A stretch of DNA of 64,000 nt, taken from Erythroxylum novogranatense (Eukaryota; Streptophyta; Magnoliopsida; Malpighiales; Erythroxylaceae). A program made the position numbers and the translations under genes. The stretch lies in contig CM057228.1 of the NCBI GenBank assembly GCA_029891385.1, positions 65,912,523-65,976,522 of the forward strand. The letters run 5' to 3'. This document shows, one piece after another, positions 53,304 to 64,000 of this stretch. The notes below the pieces were generated by a model that had not been told where the DNA came from, did no database searches, and saw nothing but the letters and a program-made list of their open reading frames with translations. How positions within the stretch are numbered: position 1 is the stretch's first letter; every line of letters starts with the position of its first letter.

Positions 53304-54687
53304 TGTTGGATCGGAAAAGAAAACATACAAGATTTGGTTAAACAGTAAATTTTAAAACTTTTTTAGAAATCATAACACAACGGAAGTAAGATAATCAAAT
53401 CAACATGCCACCATACATGTTACGGTATATGGAAAATAATTATCATAAGAACAAGATGGAGATTATATTACCGACTCTTTCGCTACAACTTTAACTCCTC
53501 GCTATGCTATCCTATCCTCGGCAATGTATCATCTCCTTGGTGATGTATTTTCTTCTTTTGTTATTGTTTCCTCTTCTCGATATTGTATCCTTGACCAATC
53601 TGATCTACCACTTGTTCTTCTTGTATAACTTGGTTAATAAGATCCTTTGTTAGGAAAGGAGAAGAAAACTTTGGAGGAGATCTTTCTTAGAAGAAAGAAG
53701 CCAAAGATGAGACACTTCTCATGCAAATTTTGGCTAACACGTGCAAGAAAGGAGAGAGAGTCCAAAAATGCAAGAACACCTCTCTTACACCTTGTCAATT
53801 TTGGTTATGCATCAAAAGAAAGAAAAGAAGAGCATCTAATGCATCACGCCTTTCTTTAATCAAACATAAAGATGCCATTAAATGAGACTCTTCTCATTTG
53901 TTTTAAGATGGCTATATGAAAAGACTAGTAACTTAAAATGACATGTCAATTTCGGTTTTAGTGATGAAAGAAGGAAGATCATCCATCAAATACACCTCTT
54001 TCATCTTTAATCAAATGAATGCTAAAAGGTTACATTACATGCCATCATTAAAAGACAACTATTAAACCATTAATGGTAAGATCATTACTCCATTTAATGA
54101 TGATAAAGCATGATAAATACCATCTTTATTTAGCAATTCAATGCTAAATGTGCAGGTAAACATTAAGCCCTAAAAAAACCGAAATTGCACCTTCCATTTA
54201 TTTCATAATTTTGTTTTAATTTAATTAATCAAATTAAACCAAAGTGTAGCCCATTTCTAAATTTTCATTTGTGCTTCTAATTAACCATTAATTAGTGCAA
54301 GCCCAACATTCAATCATGGGCTTTAAAACCTCCATTTATATTTCTTACTTTGCTTAATAACCTTCCTTGAAGTCAAGTGGGGAATCTTATTGGACTTAGA
54401 TAATTCAAGCTCTAATAAGCCCATAATTAATTTAATCTCATTAGAATTAATTCTAACTTATTAACTAAATGTCATTCCATTAAAGACAATTAGTTAAACT
54501 CTTGAATTACTAAATATATGAGAGCATATATTTCAAATAAGATGTCCAATTGTAAACCCTATTATGAACCTTATTATAACCATCCGCATAATAAATGATG
54601 AAATTACCGTTTTGTCCTTATGTTGGTTTTTCCTTCTAGATCTGTCGTTTTACTCTATACGGTGATTAATACACAAGAACTCATCTT
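53304..54687 (-). repeat. Third A/B LTR, part inside the window
   Basis: It begins TGTTGGATCGGAAAAG two bases after the primer-binding site and matches 27042-28425. It is cut at ATCTT (54683-54687) by element K. The rest should lie beyond the right edge of the window, after the far LTR of K. Confidence 0.88.
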
Positions 54688-56258
54688 TGTAGGAAAATCC
54701 CGGTGTGTACATCACATATACAAGGTGAAAAAAAACAAAAATTTTTGTTCCGAGACCTTCCCGAAAGCCAGGATCTATGTGTTTATATATAACGATATCA
54801 AACCATAACGACCAAAGGAGATCGTCTCTAACGGTATCCACGCAGAGATCAGAGAACCTAACCGGGGCAAACCCTTTGACCCAGGAATAGCTAGAATAAA
54901 GTAAAGACTGCTAGATCTTACCTTATTCTTGGAGAGCTCAAGGAGAAGACGATGAAGCTTGGAGAAGAAGAAGATGAAGCTTGGAGAAAGATGATGAAGA
55001 GAGGAGAAGCATTTGATTTTAAAACCCTTTCTTCTTAAAACCAACGACCATCAACACTTCATCCTTCATTTGCCATTTGTCTTTAACTATTTAAAGACAT
55101 TAAATGCTAAAGTGGTGAGCTTTCCACGTTAGCCTTATATATATATATATATATATAATAAAGACAAGTCTTCTCCTCCTCCTTCCACGTTGATCATATA
55201 TATATATATATATTAATTACTTAATTAATTAATAAGATATATATATATATATAAATGCTGAAGTGGTCCAGTCACACTGGGGTCGGTCCTACCGGGTCTC
55301 GGTATGGAAAAAACACCAAAGACCTGTTTCAGCAATATCAACGTCGCGATCTCATCGGGATATATCCCAATCTCATCGGGATCGATTTAGTTCTATTGCT
55401 CTCCATATATTGGATCTCTATCCAAAACTATTTTACGAATTCTCCGAATCACTCTTATGCGTGTGACCCATTAGGTTCCCGGTTATGTTGGCCGCTTAGA
55501 TTGACACTTAATCCAAGCAAGTCATGAGCGGTATCTAGCAACACATCATGACCCCCAATTGATCAGAAAGTAATTGGTTTGACGAATGGACCTATGTTTA
55601 TCACGAACCATATCACGAACCTTTCCATAGACAATTACTGTGAATTCGTCCTTTCACCATGCTATACCCCACTTGGTTATAAGTATGGGCAAAGTGTCAA
55701 CTCTTACAAGACTGACTACATCAAATCTAGTCCAAGTGATATCAGTTCTCATCCTGGGACTCATTACTTTATATGTCACTGAAGACACTCTTCATGACAT
55801 ATGAACTCCGACCAGAGATTTCCAAGTAATGACCCTGACAAGAGGCCATGGGTATCATCTTCTACTATTACAGAAGTGATGAATCATTTATTGGCTACTC
55901 AATTACCTTCGAATACCTCAAAATGTACCTAATCACCACCCTATGAGCGACCTGTGTAAGGCAACAAGGAATGGAGTCAAAGCACGTAATCAAGATTCAA
56001 GATATCCTCGAGTACCTCAAGTCTAAGGATATTTGCACCATTGCTATGATGAGATTATCACTGACATTAGAATAGGACATCCATGTGATGATCTCATAGC
56101 AGGTCATCCAATGTACTTACTACCTCTAGAAGCATTCACATCTCAACCCTAAACATCTCATATTTACAGTTTCTGAGATCCACTGCTTGATCAAATCAAG
56201 GAGCTTGATATGTGCTAGTCTCTCCGGATTAACGATGTCCAGTTTCAGTAATCCTAAA
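54688..56258 (-). repeat. K 3' LTR, left segment
   Basis: The LTR includes three short TA microsatellites (about 55138-55157, 55198-55213, 55236-55252) and a GC-richer segment with GGGGTCGGTCCTACCGGGTC (about 55279-55298). Frames such as 55255-55527 and 55579-55782 are not similar to proteins and lie inside the LTR. It is interrupted at 56258 by element I. Confidence 0.85.
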
Positions 56259-58439
56259 CGTTGAGACCCGATCCAGAAACTGGACCCCAACCGGAGAAAC
56301 GAAAAATGAATACGAAAAACGAAGTGCGGAAGCAAAGCGAAATCGAATACGAATACGAACCAATATGAATCGAATCAAAGCAAAGAAATGAAACATAAGG
56401 CGAAATCAAATCAGATACGAATCAAATCACAAATTGGAAGCAATTTCTGACATCCGTTGAAAACACAAAGCATAGGAAACTTATCGCGTTGGAAACCTTA
56501 GACCTAAACTGTCCAAAATTCGGTATAAATTTTTTTCTTTTTCTTTTCTCTCTTTTCTCATTCCTCAATCCAAATAATATTCACATACAATCGTACTATC
56601 CAATGTCCAATACCCGTTCATTCACATTTCTCCATATACAAATCATGCTTATATCTCAGTTGAACATACACAAGTTATATAACATATCCATGTGCAATAC
56701 CATAACTCAATAGCCTCATCCAAACCTCATAAATACAATTACGATTTATACACCATTTCATAAATCAAAGCTTTATACAAATCATAGTGGCATTTTCAAG
56801 CCTTATACATTACCCATAACCCTAAACCAAAGTACACAATACACAACGATTCTAGACTTCTCAGCAACCATCTAACTTGACAATAATACAATATAAACAC
56901 ATGCAAATAGAAATCTTCATTTTCTTTCACCCGATCTTCTTCTCATCACCTGTGGATGGGAATGAAGGGGGGTGAGCTTTACAGCCCATGGGTAACAGTT
57001 TATAACAAATATATAAGCAAAATCTTTGAATTTCTTTTTCTTTTCTGGTCTTAGAAAACATTTCTTTGAAATCCGTAAAGCACGTTTTTAAAAGTTCTTT
57101 TCTTGTCAGAATAAACTCGCATTTGTAAAGCGATGATTCTTAGGCTTTCAGCCATAAATCCATATATTACAAAACATGAATGCATCAACTTGACAATTTA
57201 TAGATGCAATGTCATATCACATATGCAATGCACACAAATGGCTCGAGAGTTCCATAAACACGACGGAAAACTGAAGTTTTACCGTAAACACAACGAGTCT
57301 GATTTCTCAGGATCTCGTGACCCCAAGCGGGCAGCCGGGAGAAGGCTTTCTATATGTCGACGTGCACGTGACTAATAAAACAGGTTCTCTCTCGCCCACA
57401 CAAAAGCACATATCATGCTCAAATCCATTTATCGAATGCTCTTTTCTGAATATACGAGATGCCATGGAATCTTTCGAGGCATAACACAAATGTATTTTGA
57501 AATTCATCAAAAGTTCATGTATTGAATCAATAATGACTTTTCAAATCATTCATACAATGAGTGCAACATTTACGATGAAATTGAAATCAGATAATCTCTT
57601 TATTTAAGGAAAGCAGTAGTGGCTTATAAATATATTATAAACAGGTACCCACCTCGAATCGATGCTAGAAGCTTGTCCTTAGCTTCAATTTGACCATTTC
57701 TTCTTTTATTCTCCCAATTGAAAATTCCCTACACCAATGGCACACAAATTCGACCCCATAAATAACATAATCCTTAATATTGAACTTAAAAAACACTAAT
57801 TCCACACATAATCAAGCCATCTAAATCACCAATTTTCAAAAACCCCAATTCATAAAATTGGGCATAACCCTAATTAATTTCTATCCAAGATTAAACCTAT
57901 AGTACTTAGCAATAATCAAAATTTACTTCATACTCCACAAACCCATACCATTTTCCATAATTCTAAACCAAAACTTCAAAAGAAACTCAAATCTTAAAAA
58001 TTACTCTTACCTCATTTCTCCTCCATTTTTGGATTTTCTAGGCTTGAAAGGAAGCTCTCTTCATCCTCCACGTTTTTCCCTCTTGACTCAACTTAGAAAG
58101 CTTGCTTGAAGTCCCCTAAAATCGAACCCTAGCTCTCTCTCTCTTTTCTTTCTCCTTCACTCATCCGAAAGCTTGCTCTCCCTTCTCTCTTCTTATTTTT
58201 CTTTCCTTTTGTTCAAGTGTCGTGCCTCACCTAATAAAAACAACAGCCCAATCCTTTTTATAGTGCCATATCATTTAATGAATGGGGAATCACCCATTTT
58301 CCCCTCCATTTAAGCCTATAAACTTAATCCTTTGAGTAACCTTCCCAAATTGCCCCTTCATTGGTCTTTATAACTAACATCTTGTCTGATTATTTCGACC
58401 AGGTAAATGAAGTACTTTAACAAGAATTTGTTTTAGGGA

Positions 58440-59260
58440 AATGTCCCTCTATGTCTTACGAATCCATCGCTTCAAGAATCGGATCGATCGGAGCTCTATA
58501 ACTCAAAATATCTCCAAAATATTGAAGTCTGTTCTTCAGACCCGTGGCTGAACACTACACCTAACTTCCGACCCATATTTGGAAGTCTTAGAGGCTAAAT
58601 TATAGCTCGGCTCCTTCATAAAATTTTTATTCCCATCTCTCTATTTTCATTACCAACAAGAACCAACTCAATCGTAGCTCTATTTATCGAGATATCTACA
58701 AAATACTGAACACTGTTCAGCCATTACAGAACTGAGACTGAACATTACATCTAACTTACGATCCGTATTTGAAAGTCTTAGAGGCTCAATTGTTGATCAG
58801 CTCCTTCATACCATTTGTAGCCCCATCTCTCTAGTTTAATTATCAAAAAGAATAAGCTCAATCCGAGCTCTAACGATCGATATATCTCCAAAATACTAAA
58901 CACTATTCAGTCCTTACAACAGCAATACTGAACACTACACTAAACTTCCGACCCACATTTGGAAGTCTTAGAGGCTAAATCATAGCTTGGATCCTTCATA
59001 ACATTTGTAGCCTCATGTCTCTAGTTTAATTATCAAAAACAATCAGATCGATCGGAGCTCTATCGATCGAGATATATCCAAAATACTGAACACTATTCAG
59101 TCCTTACAACACCAAGACTGAACACTACACTAAACTTCCGACCCTTATTGGGAAGTCGTAGAGGCTAAATCATAGCTTGGCTCCTTCATAACATTTGTAT
59201 ATTTGTATCTATAGTTTAATTTACAAAAAGAATCAGATCGATCAGATGTCGGACGAAGAA
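58440..59260. repeat. Four-copy tandem repeat of about 190 bp in I
   Basis: Units can be phased on T(C/A)T(C/A)CAAAAT at about 58511, 58695, 58885 and 59075 (spacing 184, 190, 190). Each has CTGAACACT.., CTTCCGACCC, GGAAGTCTTAGAGGCT and GCTCCTTCATA. H (about 17560-17740) and G (about 49380-49540) hold a single equivalent unit, so the amplification is specific to this copy or lineage. Confidence 0.9.
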
Positions 59261-59345
59261 GTTATGCTCAAAAGAGTGAAGGGAGATCAGAGCTTGGCTA
59301 GAAAAATCAAAGCTCAGCCAGAAAATCAAAGCTCGGCCAAAACGA

Positions 59346-59432
59346 AGATCGGTCGGTCAACAGAGGTCGGCTCGGCCAACAGAGATCGGTCGGCCAACAG
59401 AGGTCGGCTCGGCCAACAGAGATCGGTCGGCA
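59346..59432. repeat. 37-bp GC-rich tandem repeat in I
   Basis: Units start AGATCGGTCGG at 59346, 59383 and 59420 (the third partial), each with GGTCGGCTCGGCCAAC. It occupies the slot right after the anchor, where D has CGACGCGTCG palindromes and E1 has AGTCGACTT copies. Confidence 0.93.
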
Positions 59433-60418
59433 CCCAATCCGACCTTCAAACTTCAAACCCTCATAACTTTTGACTCCGAGCTCCAAATCAGTCGCGGTTT
59501 GTTTCGTTGGAAAGCTAAGAGACAGCTCTACCATTTTCAAGAAGGACTCAAAGGCAAGCTCAGACACTAAAGGAATCAAAAGTTTGCCACAAGGTGACTG
59601 ATCGATAAACTCCTCAACAGTACAAAACTTGTAAACATTATAACTTTTGATTCGGAACCCCAAATTTGACAAACTCGGTGTCTATAGAAAGGTAAAAGAA
59701 CTCTCTACAACTTTCATTAAGGCCTTAAAAATCAGATCGACCTCTAAATGGGTCAAAAACTCCATACAAACATACTGGTCGATCAGCTTAACACTAAGCA
59801 GCATCAGAACTTCTAACAATCATAACTTCTAGTCCCTTATCCAATATTTTCGTGCTTTATATCAATGGAAAGATAAGAACAATCTCTACAACTCTCAAGA
59901 AGGCTACTTGATCCCATTCCATACACATCAGTACAGAAATCGCCTCAAAACACAACATATACAATCCTACACTTAAAGCATTTTTCAAAACCAAAGCAAA
60001 ATACACTTAACTTCCAAAGATCGTAACTTTTTATTCTGATATCGAAAACTATCAAACTTTATGGCTACAAAAAGCTCTCATCATACTCTACCAACTTCAT
60101 GAAGATCATTTCCTCAAAATCTGTGTAAATCAAAAGTCAACTCTTTACTCCAAAAAGTCAAACTTTCTAATTTCTTCAAAATTTTACACTTTCACTTTCT
60201 ATTTCTTGATTTCAACTTCCATTTCAATCAACTAATTCATTTTAACTTTCATAACTCATACAACTCTACTCAAATTTCAAAGTCATCAAAACCAATCACT
60301 TCATTTCTCATCAATCTCCTTTAAGTACAATAACATCTATAACACAATACCTATACAAACACACTCATTTAATTCCATTTAATATTTCTAATTTCTACCG
60401 AAAGTTTGGGGTCCAACA

Positions 60419-60673
60419 CTATGACTAGGGATAATTTAGATACTGACATAATTGCACATGATAGGAATCTCAGTAGTATGATCACATCATAATTTCCTTC
60501 ATGCTATGTCATATATCATGGACTTCATTAATTTGCTTATAGATCAATATCAATTCATGAATAATGAACATCAAATTAATGAAATATGCCTTTCTTTATT
60601 TATTCATAAAGTATGTACACAACTTTGTACAAAACGCGCTAAAGGCGATTGCCTTTAGGGCACTACTCTAACA
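60419..60673 (-). repeat. K 3' LTR, right segment
   Basis: It ends ..GCACTACTCTAACA. On the minus strand it is the LTR beginning TGTTAGAGTAGTGCCC. It includes the short inverted motif GGCGATTGCC (about 60645) that recurs in the adjoining polypurine region as GGCGATTGAC. Confidence 0.88.
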
Positions 60674-60691
60674 AAATCTCCCACTTGACCT
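60674..60691 (-). other. Polypurine tract of K
   Basis: The minus strand reads GGTCAAGTGGGAGATTTT directly before the LTR start TGTTAGAG. Confidence 0.9.
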
Positions 60692-60695
60692 AAAG

Positions 60696-62534
60696 TCAAT
60701 CGCCTTGATATCTAATACCATAGGCGAGTACATGAGAATCAAAGCTCTTCTGTAATAATGGCTTCGTCAACGGATTAGCAATATTTTTCTCGGTGGGAAT
60801 TCTCTCTATCTGGACATCACCTCGACCAATGATCTCCCTAATCAGATGATATCTGTGGAGTACGTGTTTGGATCGTTGATGAGACCTTAGTTCCTTCGCC
60901 TGCGCAATAGCTCCATTGTTGTCACAATACAACTGTATGGGCCCATCACAGCTAGGAACCACACCAAGTTCAGTAATGAACTTTTTGATCCAAACTGCTT
61001 CCTTTGTTGCGTCTAAAGCGGCAATGTACTCTGCCTCGGTTGTTGAATCAACAGTTGTCTCTTGTTTAGAACTCTTCCAACTGACTGCCCCGCCTTTCAG
61101 TGTGAATATATAACCTGATTGGGATTTAGAATCATCCTTATCAGATTGAAAATTAGCATCTGTATACCTGCTCACTTTTATATTTCCATATCCATATATC
61201 AAGAAAACATCCTTAGTCCTTCGCAAGTACTTGAAGATATTCTTGAAAGCCACCCAGTGACCCACACCAGGATCCGATTGGTATCTGCTCGTAACACTTA
61301 GAGCATATGATACATCGGGTCTCGTACATAGCATAGCATACATGATAGATCCTACTGCAGATGCATACGAGATCATATTCATGTGCATCCTCTCATCTTG
61401 TGTCTTAGGACACATAGATTTCAAGAGTGTTATCCCATGAGTCATGGGAAGGTACCCTCTCTTGGATTGTTCTATGCTAAACCTCTTTAGCATCCTGTCT
61501 ATGTACGTTGATTGTGAAAGACCAAGCAATCTTTTTGATCTATCTCTATAAATCTTTATCCCAAGGATATAAGTTGTTTCACCAAGGTCTTTCATGGCAA
61601 ATTATTTGGATAACCAAATCTTCACAGTTTGTAGCATAGAGACATCGTTTCCTAGTAATAATATGTCATCTACATATAGCACAAGAAATACGATTGCAGT
61701 CCCACTAACCTTCTTATACACACAATGTTCATCCGGATTTTGTGAGAAACCAAACTCTTTGATTACCTCATCAAAACGGATATTCCAACTCCTGGATGCT
61801 TATTTCAATCTATAGATGGATTTCTGAAGCTTGCATACCTTTTCGCCATTATAGAAAGTGAAGCCTTCTGGTTGTGTCATATACACATCCTCAGCTAGAT
61901 TTCCATTTACGAAAGCTGTCTTCACATCCATTTGCCATATCTCATAATCATAATGAGTGGCAATGGCTAGGAGTATCCTAATGGATTTAAGCATTGCTCA
62001 TTTGGTGAAGGTCTCGTCGTAGTCAATTTCTTGTCTTTGACGAAAACCTTTAGCCACAAGCCTTGCTTTATAGGTAATCACATTACCATCCATGTCGGTT
62101 TTCTTTTTGAAAACCCATTTACACCCTATGGGTTTTATTCCTTCGGGTGCCTCAACCAAAGTCCATACTTGGTTTTCATACATGGAATCCATTTCAGCCT
62201 TCATGACATGAAGCCATTTCTCAGACTCTGAACTCTTCAGAACTTCTTCATAGGTGGTAGGCTCATTATCTTCTATGAGCAATACATCATTCTGTTCATT
62301 CACGAGAAATCCATATCTCTCGAGAACAGAGCGTATCCTACGTGACCTACGAACTTCATGTGTTGTAGAAGGTTGAACTGTTACTTCATATGTATGAGTC
62401 ACAGTTTCAGGTTTAGGCAGTTGATCTGCGTCTGTTCGAGCATCTTGAACTTCTTCAAGTTCAATTTTGCTCCCACTGTCTTCTTGTAAAAGAAACTCTT
62501 TCTCTAAAAAGATAGCATGCTTTGAAACAAACAC
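60696..62534 (-). pseudogene. pol: K pol: reverse transcriptase and RNase H, three stops
   Basis: Minus-strand order is a Ty1/copia polymerase: VWTLVEAPEGIKPIGCKWVF (about 62110-62170), KARLVAKGFRQ, YEIWQMDVKTAFVNGNL (about 61890-61960), active site YVDD (61665-61676), MKDLGETTYILGIKIYRDRS (about 61535-61595), RPDVSYALSVTSRYQSDPG, FTLKGGAVSWKSSKQ, then RNase H TTEAEYIAALDATKEAVW and LYCDNNGAIAQAKE. The final 299-residue frame (61595-60696) is fully open to its natural stop. Upstream the same frame is interrupted by stops at 61998-62000, 61800-61802 and just before 61595. The catalytic motif is intact. Confidence 0.95.
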
Positions 62535-63706
62535 TTTTGTTCCTCAGTAAGGTAGAATTGATATCCCATTGTTTCTTTAGGATATCCTACACACAAACTC
62601 TTGTCAGACTTTGCATCAATTTTATCTTACTGTATCCGCTTCACATAAGCAGGACAACCCCAAACTTTCAAATGAGTAAGATAGGGTCTTTTGTTAGTCC
62701 ACATCTCATATGGAGTAACATCAACTGTCTTTGATGGAACTCTGTTTAACAAATAAACAGCTGTCTTGAATGCATACCCCCAAAAGGATTTTGGTAACTT
62801 TGCAAAGCCCATCATCGATCGTACCATGTCTAACAAGGTTCGATTTCTCCTTTCAGCCACCATTATGCTGTGGTGTGTAAGGTGGAGTCCATTGAGATAA
62901 AATCCCATTATCTCTGAGATAATCTAAAAATTGTTGGCCTAAGTATTCCCCACCACGATCGGATCGTAATGTCTTGATACATTTCCCAAGTGGTTTTCTA
63001 CTTCATTTCTGAATTGTTTGAACTTTTTAAATGCTTCAGATTTGTATCTCATCAGATACAGGTACCCATATCGAGAATAATCATCGATAAAGGTAATGAA
63101 GTAAAGACAACCACTTCTAGCATGGATGGACATCGGACCACATACATCTGAATGTATTAGGTCTAATACTCCAGTCGCTCGTTCACCCTTTCCCTTAAAG
63201 GGTAACTTAGTCATCTTGCCTAATAAATAAGATTCACATGTGTCATATGATTCATAATCAAATGACCCTAAACTACCACTCTTATGGAGCTTAGCTATGT
63301 GTCTCTCATTTATATGGCCAAGGCGACAATGCCATAAGTAAGTTGATTTTAAATTATCTCGTTTATGTCTTTTCGTGTCATTGACATTCATAATTGGATG
63401 TGACATATCTAATATGTAAATTCCATTGCATAATGTACCAGTACCATAAAGCATTCCATTCAAACTAATAGAAAAACCATTGCTACTAAAAGTCAAATGG
63501 AAACCAACTCTATTTAAACAAGAAACAGACAATATGTTCTTTGTTAAAACAGGTACAAAATAACATTCATCCAGTTTAATTACAAGCCCACTGGGGAGTG
63601 ACAAAAAATAAGTGCCTATGGCTAATGCAGCAACTCTTGCTCCATTTCCTACACGCAAGTCTAGTTCTCCTTCATGAGTCATCTCATCATCCACGAGGCC
63701 CCGCAT
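62535..63706 (-). pseudogene. pol: K pol: GAG-pre-integrase and integrase, frameshifted
   Basis: From 63706 the minus frame shows the pre-integrase HCRLGHINERHIAKLHKSG with its zinc-binding histidines. The second pair reads CESYLLGKM, where tyrosine replaces the second cysteine. LDLIHSDVCGPM and TFIDDYSRYGYLYL supply the first catalytic aspartate region. The frame is lost near 62990-63010 and returns around 62860 with VAERRNRTLLDMVRSMM (glutamate region) and PKSFWGYAFKTAVYLLNRVPSK. Another frame change separates it from the reverse transcriptase near 62540-62640. Integration function is lost. Confidence 0.92.
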
Positions 63707-63736
63707 ATCATTGCATATGTGTGAGCCACACCATAT

Positions 63737-64000
63737 CTAATACCCATATATTATGATCGAAAGCAGATTAACCTCAATGACAAACATACGAAGGAGCCGA
63801 GGCATCGATGCCTTCTTACGCTTCAATTCTTCCAGATAGACTTTCTGATTTAAGCTTCCAGGTGGCGGTCTTGCCTGATGGAAGCAAGTTCCTTTTGGTG
63901 CAGTTTCTTTGGTTTTCTTTTTGGCTGCAGTTCCTTTTGGTTTCTTTGACTTTTTCTTCTTTAGATTCTTTTTCTTTGAACCAGAAGAAGAAGAGTCCAC
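63737..64000 (-). pseudogene. gag: K gag C-terminus, zinc knuckle destroyed
   Basis: The fragment enters from the right edge with a serine- and lysine-rich linker (SSSSGSKKKNLKKKKSKK) and reaches KGTCFH, the start of a nucleocapsid zinc knuckle. The rest of the knuckle is out of frame because of small base losses (HQARPPPGSL in place of the cysteine/histidine positions). The frame then recovers at VYLEELKRKK, which normally follows the knuckle in this group. RNA packaging by this protein would be lost. The N-terminal part is outside the window. Confidence 0.88.

Larger units (their letters stand above)
56259..60418 (-). mobile_element. Element I: chromovirus-type solo LTR
   Basis: Colinear with H: CGTTGAGACCCGATCC start (H has TGTTGGGACTCG), GGTATAAATTTTTTT (about 56521), GTGAGCT region (about 56970), the 20-nt conserved block (57327-57346), ACCCACCTCGAATC (about 57647), anchor (59230-59278), modules, and an end GGGGTCCAACA at 60418. 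Length is 4160 bp. Candidate duplications CTAAA (56254-56258) and CTATG (60419-60423) agree at only three of five bases. The K LTR nonetheless resumes cleanly on the other side. No primer site, polypurine tract or coding domain is seen, hence solo LTR. Confidence 0.85.
54688..64000 (-). mobile_element. Element K: Ty1/copia retrotransposon, incomplete in the window
   Basis: Its 3' LTR (54688-56258 plus 60419-60673, about 1.83 kb without I) runs from TGTAGGAAAATCCC to CTCTAACA in plus coordinates. On the minus strand the LTR starts TGTTAGAGTAGTGCC. The polypurine tract, RNase H, reverse transcriptase, integrase and the end of gag follow up to the window edge. The 5' LTR and most of gag are outside. 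The candidate left target duplication is ATCTT. Coding is broken by stops and frame changes, though it is much better preserved than in B. Confidence 0.92.

Noticed and set aside
55255..55782. Open frames of 67-90 residues left of element I, considered as a host gene
   Set aside because: They lie within the K LTR, whose ends and polypurine tract are identified, and they match no family.

Overview
This is a stretch of plant nuclear DNA, most likely from a eudicot, made almost entirely of retrotransposons. The evidence is a chromodomain-bearing Ty3/gypsy element with a primer-binding site for the plant initiator tRNA-Met, two or more Ty1/copia lineages, an L1-type LINE with the plant zf-RVT tail, and AT-rich spacers with TA/CA microsatellites. 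I found no host protein gene, tRNA, rRNA, CRISPR array or prokaryotic feature. Every long open frame with a recognisable domain belongs to a transposable element, and every such frame is broken.

Layout. 1-1960: LINE reverse-transcriptase relic (+). 1961-5673: AT-rich DNA with nothing recognisable. 5679-18954: a chromovirus-type solo LTR (element H, -) with target-site duplication (TSD) TATTG, split by a nested, nearly complete chromovirus (element J, +, 7912-15941, TSD TTTAC) whose gag-pol is dead. 18955-19494: AT-rich DNA and a microsatellite. 19495-23040: two oppositely oriented LTR pieces of the TGTAACATCC family (E1, E2). 23180-25459: decayed copia pol (F, -). From 25460 to beyond the window: a copia element (-) with three LTRs, in the order truncated LTR, leader, LTR, full internal region, LTR (A/B).

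The A/B unit has itself been invaded repeatedly. Its middle LTR carries solo LTR C (28468-43216, TSD AGTTT). C carries D (30729-42029, TSD TCAAG), an element with two 4.36-kb LTRs and a 2.6-kb interior in which I see no coding domain. The A/B leader carries G (49194-53183, imperfect TSD). The right A/B LTR carries a second copia, K (54688 to beyond 64000, -), and the LTR of K carries solo LTR I (56259-60418). The apparent order of insertion is F, then A/B, then C, then D; and F, then A/B, then K, then I.

The most interesting signals are inside the LTRs. H, I, G and J share a 19-20 nt block identical in all four and a nearby hairpin whose stem appears to covary. Gypsy LTRs of two terminal-sequence types share an anchor sequence next to a slot that holds a different, often GC-rich or palindromic, repeat in most copies. 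They also share imperfect modules of about 180-200 bp. The D LTR adds a run of seven short palindromes and a perfect 30-bp palindrome.
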